In this document: one piece after another, positions 7,218-15,877 of the stretch
Layout of the letters: every line of letters starts with the position of its first letter
How positions within the stretch are numbered: the first letter of the stretch is position 1
Assembly: GCA_003486385.1 (NCBI GenBank)
Contig: DNFT01000100.1
Location: 1 to 42,703, forward strand
Reading direction: 5' to 3'
Length of the DNA: 42,703 nucleotides
From: Eubacterium sp.
GTDB lineage: Bacteria > Bacillota > Clostridia > Lachnospirales > Lachnospiraceae
Program-made: the position numbers and the translations under genes
The notes under the pieces: generated by a model
Told to the model about the DNA's origin: nothing
Seen by the model: only the letters and a program-made list of their open reading frames with translations
Database searches by the model: none

Positions 7218-7505
7218 ATGGAGGAGCTTCCGGTATCCGGGAAAATACATAAAATATCATCGAACAACAGAAAAAGCTGTAGTGTTACAGGTGTCACGGA
7301 CGTCATTTCATTTGACCTTAATCAGGTGCTTTTAGAGACAGAGTACGGAATGCTGACTATAAAGGGGCATGACCTGCATGTAGGAAAGCTGTCGGTTGAC
7401 AAGGGCGAGCTTGAGGTGGACGGAAAGATAGACAGTTATGTCTATTCGGAGGTTATGAGTGCGGCGAAAAAGGGTGAGTCATTCCTCAACAGACTTTTTA
7501 AGTGA
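7218..7505 (+). CDS. yabP: Sporulation protein YabP
   Basis: This 95-residue protein belongs to the YabP/YqfC family, known in Bacillus to be made in the mother cell and needed for normal spore coat/cortex assembly. The family pattern is visible: an N-terminal basic stretch, then TGVTDVISFDLNQVLLETE, GMLTIKGHDLHVGKLSVDKGELEVDGKI and a C-terminal helix. The stop overlaps the GTG start of yabQ by four bases, showing translational coupling. The ribosome binding site is AAGGGGG. Confidence 0.9.
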   Translation: MEELPVSGKIHKISSNNRKSCSVTGVTDVISFDLNQVLLETEYGMLTIKGHDLHVGKLSVDKGELEVDGKIDSYVYSEVMSAAKKGESFLNRLFK

Positions 7506-7897
7506 AAGAGGGGCTGCTTTTGAAGGAATTTATAGCGCATGAATTTCGTTTCCTTTTATGGTGTCTGTGCTGTGGCGCTATGCTCGGGGCGGCATACAGG
7601 GTGCTGGTGGTGTTTAGAAGGCTTGTAAAGCATCACGGTTTTTTTGTTGCTTTGGAGGATGTGCTGTATTGGTTTTTGTCTGCGTTTGTCATGTTCGCTG
7701 TGATACTTGTGGCAAATGATGGCGCAGCCAGATGGTTTTCGATAGCCGGGATGGTTGTCGGAATGGTAATTGTCTCCGTGATATTGAAATATATGGAGAA
7801 AGGGGTTACAATTATTTATTATAAGCTAGGAAAGGTACGTGAGCGTAAGGATGGCAAGAAAAAACATAAAACAGAAAAGTGTCATGCGAAAGAATAG
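7502..7897 (+). CDS. yabQ: Spore cortex protein YabQ (membrane)
   Basis: This 131-residue membrane protein belongs to the YabQ family, needed for spore cortex formation and localised to the membranes around the forespore in Bacillus. Three to four hydrophobic segments are visible at about residues 14-34, 46-67, 72-90 and near 100. The tail is highly basic (ERKDGKKKHKTEK). The GTG start at 7502 overlaps the yabP stop. The 3' end overlaps the start of divIC by about 50-60 bases. Confidence 0.85.
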   Translation: MKEGLLLKEFIAHEFRFLLWCLCCGAMLGAAYRVLVVFRRLVKHHGFFVALEDVLYWFLSAFVMFAVILVANDGAARWFSIAGMVVGMVIVSVILKYMEKGVTIIYYKLGKVRERKDGKKKHKTEKCHAKE

Positions 7898-8234
7898 GAA
7901 GTACGGAAAACACGTCGTTGTTATGCAGAATAGGCGCATATCGCATAATTATACCTGGCTTGCGGGTGTGGCTGCAATCATGCTTATGGCGATAATATGT
8001 CTGGTAGTAAGCAGGTCATCGGGCAGGCTTACGGATAAGAACGCTGCTTATGATAAACAGATTGCTGCACTTACGCAGCAGATAGATGAGCAGAATAAGC
8101 GCAAGGAAGAGCTGCAGACCCGCTCTATCTATGTCACAACCAAGCAGTTTATTGAGGAATTTGCGCGTGAGAAGCTTGGACTTGTCTATGAGGATGAGCT
8201 GATATTCAGGGCTAATGATAACAGCGGGAAATAG
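7839..8234 (+). CDS. divIC: Septum formation initiator DivIC/FtsB-like
   Basis: This 131-residue bitopic cell-division protein has a basic cytoplasmic N-terminus, one membrane segment (about residues 41-60, LAGVAAIMLMAIICLVV), then an extracytoplasmic coiled coil (KQIAALTQQIDEQNKRKEEL). It ends with the DivIC/FtsB C-terminal motif (FIEEFAREKLGLVYEDELIF). It should join FtsL and DivIB at the septum. The start is uncertain: GTG at 7839 follows AGGAAAGG closely, while ATG at 7851 lacks a well-spaced site. The gene overlaps yabQ. B. subtilis has yabR between divIC and spoIIE; that gene is absent here. Confidence 0.85.
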   Translation: MSVRMARKNIKQKSVMRKNRKYGKHVVVMQNRRISHNYTWLAGVAAIMLMAIICLVVSRSSGRLTDKNAAYDKQIAALTQQIDEQNKRKEELQTRSIYVTTKQFIEEFAREKLGLVYEDELIFRANDNSGK

Positions 8235-8341
8235 GAAAATTACTTATAACTGCCCGGACAGGGCGGCTGCCGGTAAATAAGAGTGTGAAACAGAAGAACT
8301 GCCGATAAATAAAAGGGGATTGATTCTAAGGGGAGAATCGA

Positions 8342-9439
8342 ATGGACAATTTATTCTATTCACAGGGAAAACTCAGGGAGTATGCGGATGCATTCCGAAG
8401 ACTGATGAATGTTTATGGTGGTGGCGGCAGGACAGCACTCTCATTGCAGCTTAAAGAGACGGCAGCTATGCTTGAGCGTATTTTAGGTGATAGTGAGGAA
8501 CAGGCAGACTGTATAATCAGCGAGGAACAGAAAGGAAAGCTGTATGATTACCTAAGGTCGGAAAGTATAAACGTGTCCGGGATACTGTATTTACAGCCGG
8601 TAAAGGGAAGAATTGAGATTGTCATGCGGCTTTCGAGAAAGAGAGGCTGTATAACGGCAGGACAGCTCGCACAGGATATCGGAGATATACTTGGAAAGAG
8701 GCTCCGGGCAGCGGAGGGAAGCAGAAGGGTATTAGGTAAGGACGAGGGCGAATTTATTTTTGAGGAGAGAACGGATTACCGCCTTTTATTTGGACATGCC
8801 GGCTGCAGCAGGGGCTTCGCACGGATATCGGGGGACAATTATTCCTACATCAACTTAGAGGGAGGCAGAAGCATTGTAAGCCTTGCGGACGGCATGGGCT
8901 GTGGCAGCACGGCTGATGAGTACAGCACGAGGTTTATCGAGCTGCTTGAGCATTTTCTGGACGCGGGATTTTCCGAGGAGTCGGCACTTGGACTTCTGAA
9001 TGATACATTTGCCGACAATGATATGAGCGGTATTCCGGTGACCATTGATATGTGCAGTATCAATGAGTACGAGGGGAAAGCGGATTTTTTTAAGATGGGT
9101 GCGGTTCCGAGCTTCATAAAGAGCAGGGATGGTATGGTGCGTGTGGTGGAAGCCTCATCACTTCCGGCAGGTGTGATAAGCGGAAGCATTATCGACCATG
9201 AAAGCGTTGAACTTAAGGATGGGGATTATATTATTATGATGAGTGACGGAGTGCTTGACGCACTTCCGTTTTATGATAAAGAAAAACACATGAAGGAGCT
9301 TATAGAGGGGATAGAAGAACGGATGCCGCAGGCAATCGCGGAGAGGATTCTGAGCGAGGTATATTTTTATGACGAAAAGATTGCAGATGATATGACCGTA
9401 CTTGTGACAGGTATATGGAGGATAAGGAACGGTGAATAG
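8342..9439 (+). CDS. spoIIE: SpoIIE-type PP2C phosphatase without membrane domain
   Basis: This serine phosphatase should dephosphorylate the anti-anti-sigma factor SpoIIAA to release sigma-F in the forespore. The PP2C-type core is intact: SLADGMGCG with D183 and G184, MSDGV with D302, and DDMTVLV with D349 and D350. The position between divIC and tilS is the SpoIIE position in Bacillus. The protein has only 365 residues and no hydrophobic segment. Bacillus SpoIIE has about ten membrane helices before a shorter catalytic part. The interval before the start (8235-8341) has no room for the missing region. The ribosome binding site AAGGGG lies in the loop of a small hairpin (GATTCT/AGAATC). Confidence 0.85.
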   Translation: MDNLFYSQGKLREYADAFRRLMNVYGGGGRTALSLQLKETAAMLERILGDSEEQADCIISEEQKGKLYDYLRSESINVSGILYLQPVKGRIEIVMRLSRKRGCITAGQLAQDIGDILGKRLRAAEGSRRVLGKDEGEFIFEERTDYRLLFGHAGCSRGFARISGDNYSYINLEGGRSIVSLADGMGCGSTADEYSTRFIELLEHFLDAGFSEESALGLLNDTFADNDMSGIPVTIDMCSINEYEGKADFFKMGAVPSFIKSRDGMVRVVEASSLPAGVISGSIIDHESVELKDGDYIIMMSDGVLDALPFYDKEKHMKELIEGIEERMPQAIAERILSEVYFYDEKIADDMTVLVTGIWRIRNGE

Positions 9440-10913
9440 TATGTATGACAGGGTAAAAGCTTATATTGAGAAAAATTGCATGCTTGAAGGCATTGGAAGA
9501 GTTGTAGTCGGACTATCCGGTGGAGCTGATTCCGTATGCCTTCTTTTAATGCTGAAAAAATATATAACTGAAACGCGTAAGGGCTGTGGAACGCAGCTTA
9601 TGGCTGTGCATGTACATCACGGAATAAGGGGCGCAGAGGCGGATTCGGACGCTGCTTTCTGTAAAGCGCTGTGTGAAGAGCAGGGCATAGAATACAAAGA
9701 ATACTGCTATGATGTACCAAGGCTTGCAAAGGAGCGGGGCTGTGGTGAGGAGGAAATGGGAAGGCTTCTCAGATACGGTGCATTTCGTGAAAATATTGAT
9801 AATCTCCCGATGGGTATCAAGGGAGCTGCTGCGGTGGCACACCACCAGAATGATCAGGCGGAGACAGTGCTTTTCCATATTGCCAGAGGATCATCGGTGG
9901 CAGGCACAAGAGGCATGGAGCCGGCAGCGGGAGGCATAATAAGGCCGTTACTGTGCGTTTCAAAAAATGAGATTGAAAAATGGCTTTCGGACAATAATAT
10001 ATCATACTGTACGGATCAAACGAATTTTGAGGATACTTATGCGAGGAATGCAATAAGGCTCAGGGTCATACCGTGTCTTGAAGAGCATGTAAATGAGGGC
10101 ACGGTGTCGAATATCTGCAAATACGCCGAGAGGATGGCTCAGATAGATGACTATATTAAAATGCAGACATCAAAGGCAGAAGGGATATATGTCACTTCCG
10201 ATTCGTCCGGTATTCATGTGAAAAATGAGATAGTGAATGAACATCCGGTTATCTGTAAGAGCGTCATATATGATATCCTTAAAAAGCTGTGTGGAGCGAA
10301 AGACCTTGAGGATAAGCATGCTGCCTCCTGTGTGGCGCTGTATGAAAAGCAGAGCGGCAGGAGCATAAGCCTTCCAAAGGGAGTAATTGCCAGACGAGAG
10401 TATGACGGAATTGTTTTTGTAAATATGTGCAATAATAGGTATGGCAATGCCGTGTCACGTCAGGGTGATATTGAGCCGGAGTATGAGCTGTTAAGCAGCA
10501 TTATTGTGCCGGATACTGATGAAGATGAGCATGGCGGCTTTTCACGGCTGGTAAATGATATAATTGATAAAAATTTAATGAATGATAACTGTACTAAATA
10601 CTTTGATTATGGTAAAATAAAACATTATATCGCCGAAAACAGGGAGTGTGACGGCCTTGTTATTCGTCACCGCGCCATGGGCGACTACATGATAATAGGC
10701 TATGCAGAGCCGCAGCACAGGGAAAAAAGAAAGAAAATCAAAGAAATATTTATAGATTCCAAAATTCCCGCCGAAAAACGACCTGAGATATGGCTGTGCG
10801 CCATAGGAAACAGGGTGTTGTGGGCGGCAGGAGTGAGACGCTGTGCGGAATTCCTTGTGGACAGGGATACTAAGGAGCTGTTTAAGCTTGAATTAAAACA
10901 AAAAGAAAAATAA
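9432..10913 (+). CDS. tilS: tRNA(Ile)-lysidine synthase
   Basis: This 493-residue enzyme attaches lysine to C34 of the CAU-anticodon isoleucine tRNA, changing it from methionine to isoleucine identity; it is normally essential. The ATP-pyrophosphatase P-loop VVGLSGGADSVCLL lies at about residues 24-37. The family blocks HVHHGIRGAEADSDAAFC, AVAHHQNDQAETVLFHIARGS and IIRPLLCVSKNEIEKWL follow. The C-terminal tRNA-binding domain is present (DGLVIRHRAMGDYM, IWLCAIGNRVLWAAGVR). Start is either GTG at 9432, overlapping spoIIE by eight bases, or ATG at 9441. Both give an intact protein. Confidence 0.93.
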   Translation: MNSMYDRVKAYIEKNCMLEGIGRVVVGLSGGADSVCLLLMLKKYITETRKGCGTQLMAVHVHHGIRGAEADSDAAFCKALCEEQGIEYKEYCYDVPRLAKERGCGEEEMGRLLRYGAFRENIDNLPMGIKGAAAVAHHQNDQAETVLFHIARGSSVAGTRGMEPAAGGIIRPLLCVSKNEIEKWLSDNNISYCTDQTNFEDTYARNAIRLRVIPCLEEHVNEGTVSNICKYAERMAQIDDYIKMQTSKAEGIYVTSDSSGIHVKNEIVNEHPVICKSVIYDILKKLCGAKDLEDKHAASCVALYEKQSGRSISLPKGVIARREYDGIVFVNMCNNRYGNAVSRQGDIEPEYELLSSIIVPDTDEDEHGGFSRLVNDIIDKNLMNDNCTKYFDYGKIKHYIAENRECDGLVIRHRAMGDYMIIGYAEPQHREKRKKIKEIFIDSKIPAEKRPEIWLCAIGNRVLWAAGVRRCAEFLVDRDTKELFKLELKQKEK

Positions 10914-10927
10914 AACGGAGGCTGCAA

Positions 10928-11464
10928 ATGAAAGAATCAGTTAGGGTCTTACTGACCGAAGAAGAAGTTGACAGAAAAATTGATGAACTTGGAGCGCAGA
11001 TTACACGCGATTATGCCGGAAGGAAGCTTCATCTTGTATGTGTATTGAAGGGTGGAGCACCTTTTATGTGTGAGCTTGCCAAGAGAATCAATCTTCCGCT
11101 TACAATGGATTTCATGTCGGTTGCAAGCTATGAAGGAACAGCTTCAACAGGGCATATCAATCTCAAGAAGGACTTAGATGAACCGGTTGAGGGTCTTGAT
11201 GTTCTCGTGGTTGAGGATATTATCGACTCAGGGCGCACTTTAAGCCATCTTATAAAGCTGTTAGGTGACAGAAAGGCATCCAGTGTAAAGCTCTGTACAC
11301 TTCTTGATAAGCCTGAGCGACGCGTTGTGAAGGATATTAAGGTAGATTATTGCGGATTTAATATACCGGATGCGTTTGTGGTTGGTTATGGACTTGACTA
11401 TAATCAGAGATATAGAAATCTTCCATATATCGGTGTTGTGGAATTTGAGGAGGAAAACAGTTGA
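10928..11464 (+). CDS. hpt: Hypoxanthine phosphoribosyltransferase
   Basis: This 178-residue purine-salvage enzyme converts hypoxanthine or guanine plus PRPP to IMP or GMP. The PRPP-binding motif VVEDIIDSGRTL is at about residues 94-105. The family segments LVCVLKGGAPFMCELAKRI, DFMSVASYEG and PDAFVVGYGLDYNQRYRNLP are all present. It lies between tilS (14-base gap) and ftsH (four-base overlap), an order conserved in Firmicutes. Confidence 0.95.
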   Translation: MKESVRVLLTEEEVDRKIDELGAQITRDYAGRKLHLVCVLKGGAPFMCELAKRINLPLTMDFMSVASYEGTASTGHINLKKDLDEPVEGLDVLVVEDIIDSGRTLSHLIKLLGDRKASSVKLCTLLDKPERRVVKDIKVDYCGFNIPDAFVVGYGLDYNQRYRNLPYIGVVEFEEENS

Positions 11465-13296
11465 ATAAGCAATTCAGAGGAGGAATTATCTATCTGGTGA
11501 TAGTGCTTGTGATTATGTATTTTATCATGAGCATAACTTCATTCGGAAAGAACAGTTCTTCATACGGTTACAGTGATTTTTTAAATGATTTTCAGTCGGG
11601 AAATGTGACGAAGGTTGAGATTTCCCAGAATGCCGAGGTGCCTACGGGAACAGTCAAGGTTACCTTCACCGGTGACAGCGGAAGAAGTTCTGAGCGCTTC
11701 AATGTTACCAATGTAAATGATGTGACAAGTCTTGTCGCCGCTGAGGGAAATATTAAGCTGGTTGTCAATGATGTTGTGCGCGAGAGTATTTTTGTGACTA
11801 CCATACTTCCGTTCTTACTCATTGCGGCTGCCATGATTATGGTTACACTCATAATAAACAGGCAGGCAGCGGGCGGTGGCGGAGCTGCCAATTCCAAGAT
11901 GATGAATTTTGGAAGGAGCCGGGCAAGGATGACAGATCCTAACTCTCCTAACCGCGTTACCTTCAAGGATGTAGCCGGTCTTGCGGAGGAGAAGGAGGAG
12001 CTTGAGGAGATAGTTGATTTCCTCAAATACCCTAAGAAGTATGTGGAGATAGGTGCAAGAATTCCTAAGGGTGTCATTCTCACGGGACCTCCGGGAACAG
12101 GTAAGACACTTCTTGCTAAGGCAGTGGCAGGCGAGGCGGGAGTTCCGTTCTTCTCAATATCCGGTTCGGATTTCGTTGAGATGTTCGTCGGTGTCGGCGC
12201 TTCAAGGGTGCGTGACCTTTTCGAGGACGGAAAGAAGAATGCTCCGTGTATAATATTTATAGATGAGATTGATGCTGTTGCCAGAAGAAGAGGCACAGGA
12301 ATGGGCGGCGGACATGATGAGAGAGAGCAGACACTCAACCAGCTCCTTGTGGAGATGGACGGCTTCGGTGTGAATGAAGGTATCATCGTGATGGCGGCTA
12401 CCAACAGGGTCGATATTCTTGACCCTGCTATTCTCCGTCCGGGACGTTTTGACCGCAAGGTTGTGGTTGGAAGACCTGATGTCAAGGGACGTAAGGAAAT
12501 TCTGGAGGTTCACAGCAGGAATAAGAAGCTGGGCGATGATGTCGACCTTGAGACGGTTGCGCGCACAACGGCGGGCTTTGCCGGTGCAGACCTTGAGAAT
12601 CTCATGAATGAGGCTGCAATCAATGCGGCAGCGCATAACAGGCAGTTCATTTCGAGAAAAGATATAGAACAGGCATTTATTAAGATAGGAATAGGCAAGG
12701 AGAAGAAGAGCCGCCTTATCTCAGACGAGGAGAAGCGCATTACAGCGTACCATGAGGCCGGTCATGCTATTCTCTTCCATGAGCTTAAGGATGTAGGACC
12801 GGTGCACACTATCTCGATTATCCCTACCGGAACCGGTGCGGCAGGTTACACCATGCCGCTTCCTGGCAAGGATGAGATGTTCAACACCAAGGGTAAGATG
12901 CTTCAGAATATTATCGTAAGCCTTGGCGGACGAATTGCGGAGGAGCTGGTATTCGACGATGTCACAACAGGCGCCTCACAGGATATCAAGCAGGCGACAC
13001 AGACAGCCAGAGCGATGGTTACACAGTATGGCTTCTCAGATAAGCTTGGTCTCGTAAACTACGGAAGCGATGATGATGAGGTGTTCATCGGACGCGACCT
13101 TGCACACACCAAATCCTATGGCGAGAATGTTGCTTCATTGATTGATGCCGAGGTTAAGGATATTATTGATGATTGCTATAAAAAGGCGAAAGAGATAATT
13201 GTCAAGCACCGCAGGGTACTTGACGATTGTGCTAAGCTTCTCATAGAGAAGGAAAAGATTACCGGTGAGGAGTTCGATGCCCTTTTTGAGGCGTAG
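11461..13296 (+). CDS. ftsH: ATP-dependent membrane zinc protease FtsH
   Basis: This 611-residue hexameric membrane protease degrades unassembled membrane proteins and regulatory proteins. It has two membrane segments (about residues 8-25 and 113-132) flanking an extracytoplasmic domain. The AAA module has Walker A GPPGTGKT at about residue 209, Walker B CIIFIDEIDAV and an SRH with ATNRVDILDPAILRPGRFDR. The M41 domain has zinc-binding HEAGH at about residue 430. The start is TTG at 11461, set by the strong GAGGAGG ribosome binding site and the overlap with the hpt stop. The C-terminus is short and ends soon after the third-ligand helix. Confidence 0.97.
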   Translation: MNKQFRGGIIYLVIVLVIMYFIMSITSFGKNSSSYGYSDFLNDFQSGNVTKVEISQNAEVPTGTVKVTFTGDSGRSSERFNVTNVNDVTSLVAAEGNIKLVVNDVVRESIFVTTILPFLLIAAAMIMVTLIINRQAAGGGGAANSKMMNFGRSRARMTDPNSPNRVTFKDVAGLAEEKEELEEIVDFLKYPKKYVEIGARIPKGVILTGPPGTGKTLLAKAVAGEAGVPFFSISGSDFVEMFVGVGASRVRDLFEDGKKNAPCIIFIDEIDAVARRRGTGMGGGHDEREQTLNQLLVEMDGFGVNEGIIVMAATNRVDILDPAILRPGRFDRKVVVGRPDVKGRKEILEVHSRNKKLGDDVDLETVARTTAGFAGADLENLMNEAAINAAAHNRQFISRKDIEQAFIKIGIGKEKKSRLISDEEKRITAYHEAGHAILFHELKDVGPVHTISIIPTGTGAAGYTMPLPGKDEMFNTKGKMLQNIIVSLGGRIAEELVFDDVTTGASQDIKQATQTARAMVTQYGFSDKLGLVNYGSDDDEVFIGRDLAHTKSYGENVASLIDAEVKDIIDDCYKKAKEIIVKHRRVLDDCAKLLIEKEKITGEEFDALFEA

Positions 13297-13524
13297 CGGT
13301 AATAAGGTGGCGAATTAGCAGATTAGAGAACTATGTTAAATGTAAAACGAATGGGGCTTCTTACATGATAGGAAAAAGTCATGTACAAACTGCACAAAAA
13401 TATTTTGCAAATTTTGTCATGTTTGTGAACACTTATTTACAAGGTCATGCTAATATATACTCGTAACCCCCCAATACATTATATAGTTTTTGCTACACCC
13501 CATAAGAAATGAAATACCTTCTCC

Positions 13525-13560
13525 AAAAAGGACAGCGTCGTGAGCTGTCCTTTTTACTTT
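13525..13560 (+). terminator. Strong intrinsic terminator after ftsH
   Basis: AAAAAGGACAGC at 13525-13536 and GCTGTCCTTTTT at 13544-13555 form a perfect 12-bp stem with the T-run built into the right arm. It ends the sporulation/ftsH operon. The 13297-13524 stretch between ftsH and this hairpin shows no gene or further structure that I can support. Confidence 0.85.
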
Positions 13561-13573
13561 GCCTTAATTTTTC

Positions 13574-13602
13574 TTGAAATATTCCCCATACTATCATAGA
13601 AT
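13574..13602 (+). promoter_or_regulatory. Sigma-A promoter of the GH13 gene
   Basis: TTGAAA at 13574-13579, a 17-base spacer and TAGAAT at 13597-13602. Downstream, the ribosome binding site AGGAGG (13661-13666) sits in the loop of a small hairpin, CAGGC/GCCTG at 13656-13675. Confidence 0.65.
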
Positions 13603-13682
13603 ATATAGTAAGACTAAAAGGACATGGAAATGTCCGGACGTGTATCATAATATATCAGGCAGGAGGCTCAGCCTGTCTGGTT

Positions 13683-15821
13683 ATGAAAGGATTATGTATC
13701 TTAATGAAAATTACAAAGAATCTGTCGGGATTATCAAAGAATGAAATCAGAAGCACATATTTTTCAAATATGAAGCCTATATTGAATGACCGTGCAATGT
13801 TTGCAGATGCCACGGAGGAGTACAGAAGCCCTGAGGAGCCTTCAGCCGGTGATACTGTGAAGCTTAAGTTCAGAACTGCAAAGTACAATGTGGATAGAGT
13901 TGAGGTTGTGGTTAATGGCATAGCATACAGCATGAAGAAGTTCATGACTAACACGAATTTTGATTATTATATTGCTGAATTTACGCTCGGAGCACAGCGC
14001 ACGGAGTATTATTTCCATGCGCTTGTGGGACGTACAAGCATTTACTATAATCAGGCAGGACCATACAGGGAGCTCAATCCAACCTATAATTTTGTTATCA
14101 ATCCGGGCTTTAAGACACCGGATTGGGCGAAGGGCGCTGTTATATACCAGATATATGTCGACCGTTTCCGCAACGGAGACAAGAGCAATGACGTGGTTGA
14201 TAATGAGTATGTGTATATAGGGGAGCCTGTACACAGAATCACCGATTGGAATGAGTATCCGGCAACCATGGATGTGCGCAATTTCTACGGTGGGGACTTA
14301 CAGGGTGTGCTTGACAAGATGGATTATCTTGAGAGTCTCGGAATAGATGCAATCTACTTTAATCCGCTGTTTGTATCACCGTCTAATCATAAGTATGATA
14401 TTCAGGATTATGATTATATTGACCCTCATTTTGGCGTTATTGTAAATGATGGCGGCGAACCGCTTCCGGATAATGCCAGAAGCAATGACAATGCGACCAA
14501 GTACAAGAAGAGAGTAACGGACTATGCGAATCTTGAGGCGAGTAATGAGTTCTTTGCAAAGCTTGTCGAGGAGGCTCACAGAAGAAATATCAAGGTAATC
14601 ATAGATGGTGTATTCAACCACTGTGGCTCTTTTAATAAGTGGCTTGACCGCGAGAGAATATATGAGGGAAGCGAGGGCTTCGACAAGGGCGCTTATGTGG
14701 ATAAGGAGAGCCCTTATCATGACTTTTTCAAGTTCCAGGATGACTATGCATGGCCATACAATCAGTCATACCTTGGCTGGTGGGGACACGATACTCTTCC
14801 GAAGCTCAATTATGAGGGTTCTAAGAAGCTTGAAGATTATATCCTTGGAATTGCAAAGAAATGGGTTTCCCCTCCGTACAATGTGGATGGCTGGAGACTT
14901 GATGTCGCTGCTGACCTTGGGTTTTCGCCGGAATACAACCATATTTTCTGGCGTAAGTTCAGGAATGCGGTAAAGGAGGCTAACCCGGAGGCAATTATAC
15001 TTGCCGAGAATTATGGTGATTCGTACAGCTGGCTTCAGGGTGACCAGTGGGATACTATAATGAACTATGACGCTTTCATGGAGCCGGTGACATATTTCCT
15101 TACGGGAATGGAGAAGCACAGCGATTCAAGCAACGATGCGCTCCGCGGCAATCCTAACTATTTTATTTCGCATATGCGTCATAATATGGCAAGACTTGGC
15201 GGACAGCCAACGAGAATATCCATGAACGAGCTTTCTAACCATGACCACTCACGTTTCCTGACAAGAACCAACAGGGTTATCGGAAGAACGGCGAGCAAGG
15301 GAGCGGAGGCAGCCAACTATGGAGTGAATAAAGGAATATTCATGGAAGCTGTCGTAATGCAGATGACATGGCCGGGAGCACCGACAATCTACTATGGTGA
15401 CGAGGCGGGAGTGTGTGGCTGGACTGACCCTGATAACAGAAGAAGCTATCCTTGGGGACATGAGGATGAGCAGCTTATTGATTTCCATAGGGAGATGATA
15501 AGGATACACAAGGAGAACCCTGCACTTATACGCGGTTCCTATAAGAATATATATGCGGACTACAACATACTCGCCTACGCCCGTTTTTACAATGATAATA
15601 GTGTAATAGTTATCGTAAATAATAATGACGGCGAGCGGGAGATAAGTGTTGAGGCATGGCAGGCGGAGGTACTTGATGGCGATTACGTTGAGCAGGTTAT
15701 GTTCACCATGAGGGACGGACATTCCTGTGATATTGTGCGTCACGAGGTGCCTTGCGGAATACTTACCGTCAAGCTTCCTGAGTACTCATCGGCGGTGTTC
15801 GTGAAGAAAAAGAAAAATTAA
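13683..15821 (+). CDS. Neopullulanase/maltogenic-amylase-type GH13 hydrolase
   Basis: This alpha-glucan hydrolase (up to 712 residues) probably acts on cyclodextrins, pullulan or maltodextrins in the cytoplasm, as no signal peptide is visible. An N-terminal beta-sandwich of CBM34 type (about residues 1-135) precedes the (beta/alpha)8 barrel beginning WAKGAVIYQIYVDRFRNGD. Catalytic residues are visible: nucleophile Asp in GWRLDVAADLG (near 407), acid/base Glu in ILAENYGDS (near 441) and the third Asp in LSNHDHSRF (near 520). GVFNHCG is conserved region I. The start is uncertain: ATG at 13683 lies 16 bases after AGGAGG, and ATG at 13704 is an alternative. It has its own promoter and is not obviously part of a maltose operon here. 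Confidence 0.9.
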   Translation: MKGLCILMKITKNLSGLSKNEIRSTYFSNMKPILNDRAMFADATEEYRSPEEPSAGDTVKLKFRTAKYNVDRVEVVVNGIAYSMKKFMTNTNFDYYIAEFTLGAQRTEYYFHALVGRTSIYYNQAGPYRELNPTYNFVINPGFKTPDWAKGAVIYQIYVDRFRNGDKSNDVVDNEYVYIGEPVHRITDWNEYPATMDVRNFYGGDLQGVLDKMDYLESLGIDAIYFNPLFVSPSNHKYDIQDYDYIDPHFGVIVNDGGEPLPDNARSNDNATKYKKRVTDYANLEASNEFFAKLVEEAHRRNIKVIIDGVFNHCGSFNKWLDRERIYEGSEGFDKGAYVDKESPYHDFFKFQDDYAWPYNQSYLGWWGHDTLPKLNYEGSKKLEDYILGIAKKWVSPPYNVDGWRLDVAADLGFSPEYNHIFWRKFRNAVKEANPEAIILAENYGDSYSWLQGDQWDTIMNYDAFMEPVTYFLTGMEKHSDSSNDALRGNPNYFISHMRHNMARLGGQPTRISMNELSNHDHSRFLTRTNRVIGRTASKGAEAANYGVNKGIFMEAVVMQMTWPGAPTIYYGDEAGVCGWTDPDNRRSYPWGHEDEQLIDFHREMIRIHKENPALIRGSYKNIYADYNILAYARFYNDNSVIVIVNNNDGEREISVEAWQAEVLDGDYVEQVMFTMRDGHSCDIVRHEVPCGILTVKLPEYSSAVFVKKKKN

Positions 15822-15827
15822 ACTGCG

Positions 15828-15840
15828 CCGGACGTTGTGC
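15828..15840 (+). repeat. CCGGACGTTG-type short repeat
   Basis: CCGGACGTTGTGC occurs here and at the left end of MITE copy A (6544-6556). CCGGACGTTG occurs again at 38815-38824, and the related CCGGACGTGT at 13634-13643. All four lie between genes and in the same orientation. They may be solo ends of the repeat family or binding sites. Confidence 0.4.
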
Positions 15841-15877
15841 GATAATGTAAATATTTATCTGATGAGGGGAAAGTAAA

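Noticed and set aside
11592..12485. 297-codon open frame antisense to ftsH
   Set aside because: It lies wholly opposite the conserved ftsH ATPase domain, and the translation is Ser/Thr/Pro-rich with no domain pattern. It is a mirror of ftsH codon use.
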